From NCBI RefSeq assembly GCF_001672915.1, contig NZ_LZKR01000064.1, forward strand, positions 48,767-112,766: a DNA stretch of 64,000 nt, given 5' to 3'. The DNA is from Mycobacterium sp. 1245805.9 (GTDB lineage Bacteria; Actinomycetota; Actinomycetes; Mycobacteriales; Mycobacteriaceae). The position numbers and the translations under genes were made by a program. The notes below the pieces were generated by a model. The model saw only the letters and a list, made by a program, of their open reading frames with translations, was not told the origin of the DNA and did no database searches. Shown one piece after another: positions 17,685 through 25,908 of the stretch. How positions within the stretch are numbered: position 1 is the first letter of the stretch; each line of letters starts with the position of its first letter.

Positions 17685-18410
17685 TCAGGCGGCGACGGGG
17701 CGCATCCGAGCCTTGCATGCCTGGTCAAAGCGATCCAGCACCGTCTCGGCCACCAACGGGTGCGCGCCCAACGGTGCCGCCAACTCGATGCCGGCGTAGT
17801 CGGCGAACCTCCGCACCCGGTCCGGCAGCCGCCCCGGCGCCAGGAACCACGGCGCGATGACCACCCGTCGGGCGCCCTGTCGCCGCAACCGGCCGGCGGC
17901 CTCGGCCAGCGACGGTTGCGGGCGGGTCACCAACGCCGTCGTGGCACCCGCCCAGCTCGTGCCCGCCAGCAGACGGGATGCCACCTGCCGAGTCCGCGCG
18001 TTGGCCGCGGGGTCGGATGACCCGATCGCCGCCACGAGCACGCCGACCCGCTCGTCGTGCGGGGATATGCCCAACTCCGTCACCCGCCGTCGCAGCAGCG
18101 AGATAAGCCGAGGATCTTCGCCGAGCACGCCGGCTTGGCCGGCATCGACACCGGACCGGGCGATCTGGCGGGGAATGTCGACCCTGGCGTGGTACGCGTT
18201 GGCCAGCAACAGCGGGGTGACGACGGCCCCATCCTCGGCGGCCGATAGCCCGCAAAGCACGTCGACCAGGCCGGGTTTGTTCAGCTCACAGAAGGCGAGG
18301 CGCACGTCCAGGCCGGGTCGCATGCGCGCCACCCGCCGGGCGACGGCCTTCGCGTTGGCCGCCGACCGTGGATCCTCGCTTCCGTGCGCGACAAGCAGGA
18401 GCGTGCTCAC
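17685..18410 (-). CDS. che1: Sirohydrochlorin chelatase-like protein (Che1/CbiX-type)
   Basis: A 241-residue protein with two CbiX-like halves. The N-terminal metal-binding/active-site motif LLLVAHGSEDPRS is at residues 4-16 and the second half has VLVAAIGSSDPAAN and VVIAPWFLAPGRL. Such proteins insert Fe or Co into sirohydrochlorin. In the operon with nirA, a siroheme enzyme, the likely role is the last step of siroheme synthesis. The GTG at 18410 overlaps the cysH stop (GTGA), so the two are coupled. Confidence 0.9.
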   Translation of the reverse strand: MSTLLLVAHGSEDPRSAANAKAVARRVARMRPGLDVRLAFCELNKPGLVDVLCGLSAAEDGAVVTPLLLANAYHARVDIPRQIARSGVDAGQAGVLGEDPRLISLLRRRVTELGISPHDERVGVLVAAIGSSDPAANARTRQVASRLLAGTSWAGATTALVTRPQPSLAEAAGRLRRQGARRVVIAPWFLAPGRLPDRVRRFADYAGIELAAPLGAHPLVAETVLDRFDQACKARMRPVAA

Positions 18411-19150
18411 GACGCGTGCAGCCCGCATTCCGTCTTGGCGTGGCCCTGCCAGCGGCCGCTGCGCGGGTCGGCCTCGTCGACCGGCTTGGCCGTGCACGGG
18501 GCGCAACCGATCGACGGATAACCTTCGTAGACAAGGGGATTGACCAGCACGTCGTTCTCGTCGATGTAGTTCTGCATGTCGTCGTCGGTCCACGTGGCCA
18601 GCGGGTTGATCTTCACCAGCTTGTATCCCTCGTCGAAGCTGATCACCGGGGCGTTGGCGCGCGTCGGTGCGTCGCTGCGGCGCAGCCCGGTCACCCACGC
18701 CGAGTAGCCGCGCAGCGCCTTGCCTAACGGGGCGACCTTTCGCAGCCGGCAGCACTCGCCCGGGTCGCGCGCGAACAGGTCCTTGCCCATCAGCCTGTCC
18801 TGTTCGGCGACCGTGTGCTCGGGCGTGACGTTGACCACCCGGATGTCGTAGACGGATTCGATGGCGTCCCGGGTCCCGATGGTCTCCACGAAGTGGTAGC
18901 CGGTGTCCAGGAACATCACCGGCACGCCCGGGCGCACCTTGGCGGCCAGATCGATCAGCACGGCCTCCTGCATGCTGGACGCCACGACGTAGTTACACGT
19001 CGCCCACCCGCGTGGCCCGTTGATCCCGCCGAAGTTCTCGTCGGTCCAACGCAACAGTTCGGTGGCGCTGGCGCCCTCGAGTTCCGCGGCGCCGCGGGCA
19101 GCCAACTCGCGCAGCTGGGCTTCCGTCGGCCTCGTCAGTTCTCCGTTCAA
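18407..19150 (-). CDS. cysH: Assimilatory adenylylsulfate (APS) reductase
   Basis: A 247-residue enzyme reducing APS to sulfite and AMP. The 4Fe-4S cysteine pairs that mark APS rather than PAPS reductases are present (GECCRLRK and GCAPC), and the catalytic Cys is in the C-terminal ECGLHAS. The P-loop-like PP-ATPase fold landmarks FLDTGYHFVETI and VTGLRRSDAPTRA are present. The TTG at 19150 overlaps the nirA stop (TTGA) and gives a length close to the M. tuberculosis protein; the codons before it belong to nirA. Confidence 0.95.
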   Translation of the reverse strand: MNGELTRPTEAQLRELAARGAAELEGASATELLRWTDENFGGINGPRGWATCNYVVASSMQEAVLIDLAAKVRPGVPVMFLDTGYHFVETIGTRDAIESVYDIRVVNVTPEHTVAEQDRLMGKDLFARDPGECCRLRKVAPLGKALRGYSAWVTGLRRSDAPTRANAPVISFDEGYKLVKINPLATWTDDDMQNYIDENDVLVNPLVYEGYPSIGCAPCTAKPVDEADPRSGRWQGHAKTECGLHAS

Positions 19151-20826
19151 CGCAAATCGCCTTCCTCGGCGCGAACGACCCACTGCGCGAATCGTTCACC
19201 GTCGCTTCGGTGCTTGATGAAGTTGCGTACCACTCGCTCGATGTAGTCGCCCAGCTCGTCGCTGGTGACCTTGTGCTGACGCAGTTTTCGGCCGAAACCG
19301 CTGTCCAGGCCGAGACTGCCGCCCAGGTGCACCTGGAAGCCTTCGACCGAGCCGCCGTGACCGTCGTCGACCATCTGACCCTTGAACCCGATGTCGGCGA
19401 CTTGAATCCGCGCGCACGAGTTGGGGCAACCGTTGATGTTGACCGTGATCGGTACGTCCAGCGCGGCGTTGAGGTCCTCCAGCCGGCGCTCCAGCTCGGG
19501 CACCAAACCCTGTGCGCGGCCACGGGTTTCGGCGAACGACAGCTTGCAGAACTCGATCCCCGTGCAGGCCATCAGGTTTCGGCGCCAGCGCGACGGGCGC
19601 GATTGAAGCCCCAGCGCCTCCGCGCCGGCGATCAGGTCGTCGAGCCTGTCGTCGGGCACGTCGAGGATGATCAGCTTCTGGTATGGGGTGAACCGGATGC
19701 GGTCCGAACCGGCCCGCTCGGCCAGGTCGGCCACCGCCGAGAGGATGGTGCCCGACACCCGCCCGGCGATCGGCGCGAGCCCGACGGCGTTGAGCCCGTT
19801 CTTGAGCCGCTGCACCCCGACGTGATCGATCGGGTGCGGGACCGGCTCGGGGGCGGGGCCGTCGATCAGCGGGCGCTTGAGGTATTCGGTCTCGAGAACT
19901 TCCCGGAACTTTTCGATGCCCCAGTCCTTGATCAGGAACTTCAGCCGGGCCTTGGCCCGCAGCCGCCGATAGCCGTAGTCACGGAATATCGAGGTTACCG
20001 CGGCCCACACCTCGGGCACCTCGTCCAGCGGGACCCAGGCGCCGACGCGCTGGGCCAGCATCGGGTTGGTCGACAGGCCGCCGCCCACCCACAGGTCCAG
20101 GCCGGGACCGTGCTCGGGATGGTTGACGCCGACGAACGCGATGTCGTTGATCTCGTGCACGACGTCCTGCAGCCCGGAGATGGCGGTCTTGTACTTGCGG
20201 GGCAGGTCGGCGAAGTCGGGTTTGCCGATGTAGCGGCGCACGATCTCTTCGATCGCCCAGCTGGGGTCGAGCACCTCGTCCAGCGACTCGCCGGCCAGGG
20301 GCGAGCCGAGGATCACGCGCGGGCAGTCCCCGCACGCCTCGGCGGTCTGCAGGCCGACCTCGTCCAGCCGACGCCAGATCTCCGGGACGTTTTCCACCTC
20401 GATCCAGTGCATCTGCACGTTCTGCCGGTCGGAAATGTCGGCGGTGTCCCGGCCGAATTCGGTCGAGATCTGGCCCACCGTGCGCAGCGCGGCGGTGGAG
20501 AGCGCGCCGCCGTCGCAGCGCACCCGCATCATGAAGTACTTGGCCTCGAGCAAATCGGCGTTCTCGTCGCCGGTGAATGACCCGTCGTAGCCCTGCTCGC
20601 GCTGGGTGTAGAGGCCCCACCAGCGGAAGCGGCCCCGCAGATCGGACTTCTCGATGCTGTCGAATCCGGCCTTGGCGTAGACGTTTTCGATGCGTTCGCG
20701 CACCTCAAGCGGGGCGCCGGCCTGCTTCATCTCTTCGTTGGGATTCAGCGGCTCGCGATCGCCCAGCGCCCACTGACCCTCACTCCGGGCCTTGCTTTGG
20801 GCCCCAGCGGGACGGGCTGTGGTCAT
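19147..20826 (-). CDS. nirA: Ferredoxin-dependent sulfite reductase (SirA/NirA)
   Basis: A 559-residue siroheme / 4Fe-4S reductase that turns sulfite into sulfide. Cluster ligands are in ACTGIEFCKLS and NGCPNSCARIQ. The conserved YTQREQGYDG and EACGDCPRVI regions hold the Tyr and Cys that are cross-linked in the M. tuberculosis enzyme. AAGGAGA (20831-20837 on the complement) precedes ATG 20826. First gene of the nirA-cysH-che1 operon; a polycysteine leader ORF lies 108 bases upstream. Named sirA or nirA in M. tuberculosis (Rv2391). Confidence 0.96.
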   Translation of the reverse strand: MTTARPAGAQSKARSEGQWALGDREPLNPNEEMKQAGAPLEVRERIENVYAKAGFDSIEKSDLRGRFRWWGLYTQREQGYDGSFTGDENADLLEAKYFMMRVRCDGGALSTAALRTVGQISTEFGRDTADISDRQNVQMHWIEVENVPEIWRRLDEVGLQTAEACGDCPRVILGSPLAGESLDEVLDPSWAIEEIVRRYIGKPDFADLPRKYKTAISGLQDVVHEINDIAFVGVNHPEHGPGLDLWVGGGLSTNPMLAQRVGAWVPLDEVPEVWAAVTSIFRDYGYRRLRAKARLKFLIKDWGIEKFREVLETEYLKRPLIDGPAPEPVPHPIDHVGVQRLKNGLNAVGLAPIAGRVSGTILSAVADLAERAGSDRIRFTPYQKLIILDVPDDRLDDLIAGAEALGLQSRPSRWRRNLMACTGIEFCKLSFAETRGRAQGLVPELERRLEDLNAALDVPITVNINGCPNSCARIQVADIGFKGQMVDDGHGGSVEGFQVHLGGSLGLDSGFGRKLRQHKVTSDELGDYIERVVRNFIKHRSDGERFAQWVVRAEEGDLR

Positions 20827-20882
20827 CGGGTCTCCTTCGCGAACGTCGCAGGCTTGGACGCGCAGCACACCGCATTTATTTC

Positions 20883-20903
20883 GGCTGCGCAGATCCGGCA
20901 GCC
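20883..20903 (-). promoter_or_regulatory. Hairpin between polycysteine leader and nirA
   Basis: GGCTGC (20883-20888) and GCAGCC (20898-20903) form a 6-base stem in the nirA leader mRNA, between the leader stop and the nirA ribosome binding site. There is no U-tract. It is a candidate part of the switch that hides or exposes the nirA start; alternative pairings were not computed. Confidence 0.35.
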
Positions 20904-20934
20904 AGCTGAGTACAGGTGGGGCGGGTCTACGGCA

Positions 20935-21042
20935 TCAAGGCAGACAGCAACAACAACAGCTGCATACGCGCTTGAGATCGATGTGCCGCCGAGCCACGAG
21001 GGCGATACGCAGGCTGCGATTGGCGACAGTCACGGCAGCCAT
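20935..21042 (-). CDS. Polycysteine leader peptide of the nirA-cysH-che1 operon (cis-acting attenuator)
   Basis: A 35-codon ORF ending RVCSCCCCCLP, with six Cys in the last nine residues, preceded by ANRSLRIALVARRHIDLK. The LVARRHxDL...Cys pattern matches the actinobacterial sulfur-operon leader peptides, and leaderless polycysteine short ORFs are known in mycobacteria as cysteine-sensing attenuators. The start is uncertain: ATG 21042 (used here), in-frame ATG 21072 or GTG 21033; none has a ribosome binding site, consistent with a leaderless mRNA, and a TATGAC -10-like hexamer lies just upstream of 21072. The 20827-21250 interval otherwise holds only the nirA leader and the divergent hemW promoter region. 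Confidence 0.82.
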   Translation of the reverse strand: MAAVTVANRSLRIALVARRHIDLKRVCSCCCCCLP

Positions 21043-21250
21043 TGTGCCATGGACGGCGACAAGCTTCGCCATCAGGTCATATTTTTCCTCACGCTGACCC
21101 AAAGTACGGGGCGACCCTGGACGCCCGAGCAGACCTCGCGAGGAATCGCCTGGAAATCGGCTCCGGTCGATCGAGCGCCCCTTACCCCGTGTGACCTGCG
21201 CCGATTCCCTCGCTCGACGGCGGTGGCGGTCGTCGTGGGAAAATTCGGCA

Positions 21251-22423
21251 ATGCCCCTCACCGAGGCCCCGGTTGACCTGCCCGCCCTGCGGCCGAACCC
21301 CGGGCAGCCGTTCGGGCTGTACATCCACGTCCCGTTCTGCATCACCCGCTGCGGATACTGCGACTTCAACACCTACACCCCGGCCGAGCTGGGCGGCGTC
21401 AACCCCGACGCCTGGCTGCAGGCATTGGGAACGGAGCTGCGGCTGGCCGCCGCGCGGCTGGACGGGCCGACCGTCAGCACGGTGTTCGTCGGCGGGGGCA
21501 CGCCTTCGCTGCTGGGCGGCGCCCGCGTGGCCAAGCTGCTGGACATGGTGCGTGAGCACTTTGCCCTCGCGCCGGACGCCGAGATCACCACCGAGGCCAA
21601 CCCGGAGTCGGCGTGGCCCGACTTTTTCGCGGCCATTCGCGCCGCGGGGTTCACCAGGGTGTCGCTGGGCATGCAATCGGTGTCCCCGCGGGTGCTCGGC
21701 GTCCTCGACCGGATACACACCCCGAACCGGTCGGCGGCCGCGGCCCGCGAGGCGTTGGCGGAGGGCTTCGAACACGTCAGCCTCGACCTGATCTATGGGA
21801 CGCCGGGGGAGTCCGACGACGACCTGCTGCGCTCGGTCGACACCGCGATCGACACCGGCGTCGACCATGTCTCCGCCTATGCGCTGGTGGTGGAGGAGGG
21901 CACGGCGCTGGCGCGGCGGGTCCGGCGCGGGGAACTGGCCGCCCCCGACGACGACGTGCTGGCGCACCGCTACGAATTGGTCGATGCCCGGCTGTCCGGG
22001 GCGGGGCTGCACTGGTACGAGGTGTCCAACTGGTGCCGACCGGGTGGTGAGTGCCGGCACAACCTCGGTTACTGGGACGGCGGCCAGTGGTGGGGCGCAG
22101 GCCCGGGTGCCCATGGGTATGTCGGGGCCACGCGCTGGTGGAATGTCAAGCACCCCAACGCGTATGCCGAGAAGCTGGCCGGGGGCGAACTGCCGGTGGC
22201 CGGCTTCGAGCAGTTGGACGGCGACGCGTTGCACACCGAGGAGGTGCTGCTGAAAACCCGGCTGCGCCAAGGGCTTCCGCTGGGGCGGTTGGGCGCAGCC
22301 GAGCGCGAACGCGCCGAAATCTCGGTCGCGGACGGCTTGCTGGTATCCGAGGGCGACAGGCTGGTGCTCACCCCCCGCGGTCGGCTGCTGGCCGACGCGG
22401 TGGTCCGCACGCTGCTGGGGTAG
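21251..22423 (+). CDS. hemW: HemN/HemW-type radical SAM protein (heme chaperone)
   Basis: A 390-residue radical SAM protein. The 4Fe-4S motif is CITRCGYCDF (CxxxCxxC plus the CDF typical of the HemN/HemW family), followed by FVGGGTPS and TTEANPES. M. tuberculosis Rv2388c is annotated hemN, coproporphyrinogen dehydrogenase, but short proteins of this family without the extra N-terminal region are usually HemW, heme chaperones. Start at ATG 21251 (MPLTEAPVDL) gives the M. tuberculosis length; the ribosome binding site is weak. In M. tuberculosis rpfD and Rv2390c lie between this gene and nirA; here they are absent. Confidence 0.9.
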   Translation: MPLTEAPVDLPALRPNPGQPFGLYIHVPFCITRCGYCDFNTYTPAELGGVNPDAWLQALGTELRLAAARLDGPTVSTVFVGGGTPSLLGGARVAKLLDMVREHFALAPDAEITTEANPESAWPDFFAAIRAAGFTRVSLGMQSVSPRVLGVLDRIHTPNRSAAAAREALAEGFEHVSLDLIYGTPGESDDDLLRSVDTAIDTGVDHVSAYALVVEEGTALARRVRRGELAAPDDDVLAHRYELVDARLSGAGLHWYEVSNWCRPGGECRHNLGYWDGGQWWGAGPGAHGYVGATRWWNVKHPNAYAEKLAGGELPVAGFEQLDGDALHTEEVLLKTRLRQGLPLGRLGAAERERAEISVADGLLVSEGDRLVLTPRGRLLADAVVRTLLG

Positions 22424-22426
22424 TCG

Positions 22427-24259
22427 TCAATCCGTGGTCTGAGCGACCCGCAGTTCTTGTTCGGCTCGCTCCGCGGAGGCCGCCTTCTCGACGGTGGCGA
22501 TGGCGATCCGCAATTCGGGCTTGGCTCGATCCGTCAAGGCCGCTTTCTCGACGGTGGCGATGGCGATCCGCGTGCTCGTCTCATGTTTGGACAGGGGCCG
22601 CATGTGGTCCCATCCCTCGATCACCAGCCTCGGACTCTGGTCGTGGCCGCTGAACTCTTCCAGGTAATAGCGCAGGGATTCGCCCGTCGTGTGATCGACG
22701 AGCGGCACCCGCGAGCTCAAGTGGAGATACACGACCCGAGTACCGTCCGGAAGCTGCCCCAGCTCCCGAATCACGTGGAACAGGTTGAAACACACCAGGG
22801 GGCCGTCCAGGTACAGGTGGTACATCCCTTCCTCGACTTCCCGCGTGGACACCGGATTCCGGAAGAGACTGAGGAAGCGCCTGGCGAAATTCGGCTTGGC
22901 GAAATCCGACCCATTGCTCAGCGTGTGCCACAGGCCGACGTACCAGAGGTTCAAGACCAACTCCAGCACGACGCCGACGACGATGCCGATGAGCAGGTCC
23001 GTGGTCACGGTCACCAGCAATGTGGTGGCGAAGACGACGAGCTGCTCCGTCCCGATCCGCGCGATCTTGACCCAGAGCCCCGGCTTACACAGCTTGTAGC
23101 CGATGAACACCAGGATGGCGCCCAGGACGGCCATCGGGACCATGTCGATTACATAGCGGCCGACCAGCACGAACGTCAGCAGGAAGCACGCGTTATAGAA
23201 GTTGGCCCACTGGGTCCGGCCGCCGGCGAGGACGTTCGCCGTGCTCTTGACCATGCCGGGGATGATGGTCAAGCCACCGAGCAGGCTCGAGGCGCCGTTG
23301 GACATGCCCATGGCCAGCAACGTCTTGTCCGGATTGGATCGGCGACGGAAGGGGTCGATGTTGTCCACGGCCGCGATCGTCGCCAGGGACTCGGTCGCGT
23401 CGATCAACAGCAGGGTGATAACCAGGTAGGCCAGGGGCAGCCAGATTGCGGCATTGGTGAATGCCTCACCGAAGTGGGGGAAGACGATCCCGTGTTCGAG
23501 CGAGTCGGGAATGTTGATCAGAAAGTGCTTGTCCAACTTCAGGACGAATGTGCTTACCAGCGTGCCACCCAAGAACACCCAGACCGGTGGCGGCAGCATC
23601 TTCAGGAGCCGCCAGGGCACGACCGCGAGCGCGAACATCGCTGCCAGACAGCCGATCCCCAGCGCGCAGACCTTCGGGTTCATCGAGTGGAAATGGCTGG
23701 GCACTTCGCCCAGGACCGCCCAGAATTCGTGGGCTTCGAACTTCACTCCCATGAAGAGGGGAATCTGCTTGACGATGATCATCAGGCCGATGGCCGCCAG
23801 CATGCCGTGGATGGCCGCGGCCGGGAAGATGGCGCTCAGGCGCGCGACCTTCAACTTGGCAAGGACCACTTGCAACGCGCCCGCGATGGCAATGGCGACA
23901 AGGACCAGAGGGTATCCCACGGCGAGCAACTCGGATGTAGAGCCGCCGTGGCCCAGGCGGGCGTGTCCCAGGGAGATCATGCCGGCGAACAGGGCCGGCG
24001 CCAGCCCCGCGGCCGGGCCGCTGATGGTGACATACGAGCCACCCACGAACGGCAGGATGAAACCGGCGATGATCGCCGACATGATGCCGCAGATCGGCGG
24101 CGCACCCGACGTCATCGCGATACCCATGGAGAACGGCAGCGAGATCATGGCCACGGTGAAACCCGAGCGAAGGTCGTAGCGCCAGTGTTTGAGACCGGCC
24201 AGACCATTGCGGGGCTTCTCGGTCGGAACGGTTGCCGGAACGGATGTGGCTTGTAGCAC
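22427..24259 (-). CDS. SulP family inorganic anion transporter
   Basis: A 610-residue SulP/SLC26-type permease. About 10-12 hydrophobic segments fill residues 25-450, with the family landmarks GIAMTSGAPP, FVGGSYVTISGPAAGLAP and a STAS-like domain near 470-560. Substrates in the family are sulfate, bicarbonate or other anions; the next genes are bicarbonate-permease-like, so bicarbonate is as plausible as sulfate. The C-terminus carries two tandem 20-residue repeats (RIAIATVEKAALTDRAKPEL-type). It starts at GTG 24259 after GAGAGGG. It is not at this locus in M. tuberculosis. Confidence 0.9.
   Translation of the reverse strand: MLQATSVPATVPTEKPRNGLAGLKHWRYDLRSGFTVAMISLPFSMGIAMTSGAPPICGIMSAIIAGFILPFVGGSYVTISGPAAGLAPALFAGMISLGHARLGHGGSTSELLAVGYPLVLVAIAIAGALQVVLAKLKVARLSAIFPAAAIHGMLAAIGLMIIVKQIPLFMGVKFEAHEFWAVLGEVPSHFHSMNPKVCALGIGCLAAMFALAVVPWRLLKMLPPPVWVFLGGTLVSTFVLKLDKHFLINIPDSLEHGIVFPHFGEAFTNAAIWLPLAYLVITLLLIDATESLATIAAVDNIDPFRRRSNPDKTLLAMGMSNGASSLLGGLTIIPGMVKSTANVLAGGRTQWANFYNACFLLTFVLVGRYVIDMVPMAVLGAILVFIGYKLCKPGLWVKIARIGTEQLVVFATTLLVTVTTDLLIGIVVGVVLELVLNLWYVGLWHTLSNGSDFAKPNFARRFLSLFRNPVSTREVEEGMYHLYLDGPLVCFNLFHVIRELGQLPDGTRVVYLHLSSRVPLVDHTTGESLRYYLEEFSGHDQSPRLVIEGWDHMRPLSKHETSTRIAIATVEKAALTDRAKPELRIAIATVEKAASAERAEQELRVAQTTD
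22481..22600 (-). repeat. Tandem 60-bp in-frame duplication at the end of the SulP gene
   Basis: A 60-bp unit is present twice in register (the shared CGACGGTGGCGATGGCGATC starts at 22490 and again at 22550). It encodes the 20-residue repeat RIAIATVEKAA... at the C-terminus of the SulP protein. The copies differ at several positions, so the duplication is not brand new. Confidence 0.8.
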
Positions 24260-24362
24260 GTTGGGCGCCCTCTCGACAACGGTTCGTCTGGTTGTGGTTC
24301 AAATTCATTTGGAACTCATGCAGTTTCCTCCCTTCACGGGCCGCGGCGGCCCCAGTGAACAG

Positions 24363-24403
24363 GTCTTTACCAGCAATTGACGCCGCGTTTACGAGCAATT
24401 GAC
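24363..24403 (-). promoter_or_regulatory. Paired direct repeats upstream of the SulP gene
   Basis: AGCAATTGAC occurs at 24372-24381 and 24394-24403, 22 bases apart (two helical turns), each with the palindrome CAATTG. The block 24363-24387, beginning GTCTTTAC and ending GCG, is very similar to 25787-25811 upstream of the next permease gene. Together they look like an operator or promoter shared by the transporter genes. By-eye comparison only. Confidence 0.45.
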
Positions 24404-24433
24404 AAGGCGCATCTGACCAGTGAGATACGTCTC

Positions 24434-25672
24434 TCAGACGCCGGGGAACCAGTGCGCGACGAAGCGATTGAACTCGATGTAGAGCGGGATTCCGATGGTG
24501 ACGTTGTAGGAGAACGTCAGACCGAGTGAGGCCGCCAGTGGCAGCGTCGGGCTGGCCTCGGGGATCGCGAGCCGCTGCACCGCCGGAACCGTGATGTAGG
24601 ACGCCGCGCCGCACAGCACCGCGAACAGCACGTAGGTGCCCGGCTGGAAGTGGGTGTCGGTGAGGTCGGCGTAGGTGTAGGCGGCCAGGATCCCCAGCGC
24701 CGCAAAGAAGTTCGGAGCCACAAGACCGAAGACTATGAAGCCGCGCCCGGCGAGCCTGAGATCATGCAACTTGCGGGACGCCGTCATGCCCATCTCGAGC
24801 AGGAACAGGCACAGCACACCCTGGAACGCCGCGACGAAAAGCTCGTTCTGGTCGTGAACCACCTTCTGGCCCTGCAGCGCGCTGACGAAGCCGATGATGA
24901 TGCCGCCGATGAGCAAGATGAGCCCGGGATTGAGGAACACCTCCTGCATGAGCTCACGCGAGAAGATCGGCATCCTCGTGGCCTTCCCGCGGACCGGGCT
25001 GTTGTCGGGCTCCCAGTTCGGATGCTCCAGCTTTTCCAGCGAGAGCTCGAGCTCCTGCTCGATCCCTCGTGCGCGCTCGGTGGTGAGGCTCTCGCCGGGC
25101 AGGGGCCGCGCGGCGGTGCCCGGGCCGACCTTTACCGGCGCGACGTAGCCGGGCTCGTCGGGCATGTAGCCCGATTCGTTGAGACCGCGATGGCGCAGCC
25201 GCATCACCAGGTACAGCGCCACCAGGCACCCGGGAATCTCCATGATGGCCAACAGCACCGGCATGTAGGCGTTGAACGCGATGCCTACGCCCGCCAGAAA
25301 GGCCACGCAGGTGGCGAAGGTCCCCGCCGAATCCGAACCGTAATAGCCGGCGACCGTCGCGCGGTCGACTCGACGCATGGTGGTCGTGTATTTCAGCACC
25401 ACGTAGGCCAGAACTCCGATGACGAAGTTCAATAGAAAGCCCATCACCGCAAAGCCGGCGATGTTGTCGATGTCGGCGGGCTGAATCTTGGCGAGCTCTT
25501 CGCCCCCCTGCCAGCCGATCGACACCAAGAGGTACATGGTCAGTCCCTGATAGATCACATAGGGAAACTCGAACCGCACCTTCATGATTGGGATCAGGAA
25601 ACCGAAGTAGAAGAACAACAGCAGCGGCTTGAAGAGATTGTGGGTGAAGTTCTCCCAGAACTCATGAAGCAC
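24434..25672 (-). CDS. SbtA-like sodium-dependent bicarbonate family permease (Rv2387-type), copy 1
   Basis: A 412-residue membrane protein of the DUF897/SbtA family, the cyanobacterial Na+/HCO3- symporter family. N-terminal segments (FKPLLLFFYFGFLIP, YQGLTMYLLVSIGW) and C-terminal segments mirror each other around a hydrophilic central loop (about 175-255), with the GYYGSDSAGTFATC motif. I start it at GTG 25672, after GGAGG with 6-base spacing, because it then aligns end to end with copy 2; the frame is open 14 codons further. M. tuberculosis has one such gene, Rv2387, in the same place. Bicarbonate transport is inferred. Confidence 0.88.
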   Translation of the reverse strand: MLHEFWENFTHNLFKPLLLFFYFGFLIPIMKVRFEFPYVIYQGLTMYLLVSIGWQGGEELAKIQPADIDNIAGFAVMGFLLNFVIGVLAYVVLKYTTTMRRVDRATVAGYYGSDSAGTFATCVAFLAGVGIAFNAYMPVLLAIMEIPGCLVALYLVMRLRHRGLNESGYMPDEPGYVAPVKVGPGTAARPLPGESLTTERARGIEQELELSLEKLEHPNWEPDNSPVRGKATRMPIFSRELMQEVFLNPGLILLIGGIIIGFVSALQGQKVVHDQNELFVAAFQGVLCLFLLEMGMTASRKLHDLRLAGRGFIVFGLVAPNFFAALGILAAYTYADLTDTHFQPGTYVLFAVLCGAASYITVPAVQRLAIPEASPTLPLAASLGLTFSYNVTIGIPLYIEFNRFVAHWFPGV

Positions 25673-25786
25673 TAGCGCCTCCGACGGCTGATTCGGCGGT
25701 GCTGCGGGCAGCATTCGACGCCGGGGAGCTCACGACATCATTAATACCTTGGGGGCTCACGGGACTTGGGTCAGCGGAGTGAAGCT

Positions 25787-25811
25787 GTCTTTACGAACCG
25801 TTAACAGCGCG
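25787..25811 (-). promoter_or_regulatory. Upstream block shared with the SulP promoter region
   Basis: A 25-base block beginning GTCTTTAC and ending AGCGCG matches 24363-24387 upstream of the SulP gene at about three-quarters of positions by eye. It lies about 115 bases before the start of the SbtA-like copy 1. A likely promoter or operator common to the transporter cluster. Confidence 0.4.
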
Positions 25812-25908
25812 TAACGCCGGTGCACAAACATCCCGTGAGTCGCACCGCCCCGGGGGCTGGCGGCCCGTCGGCCAACGACGTTGTGGGCCACCGGGCTTCG
25901 TCCAGTCC

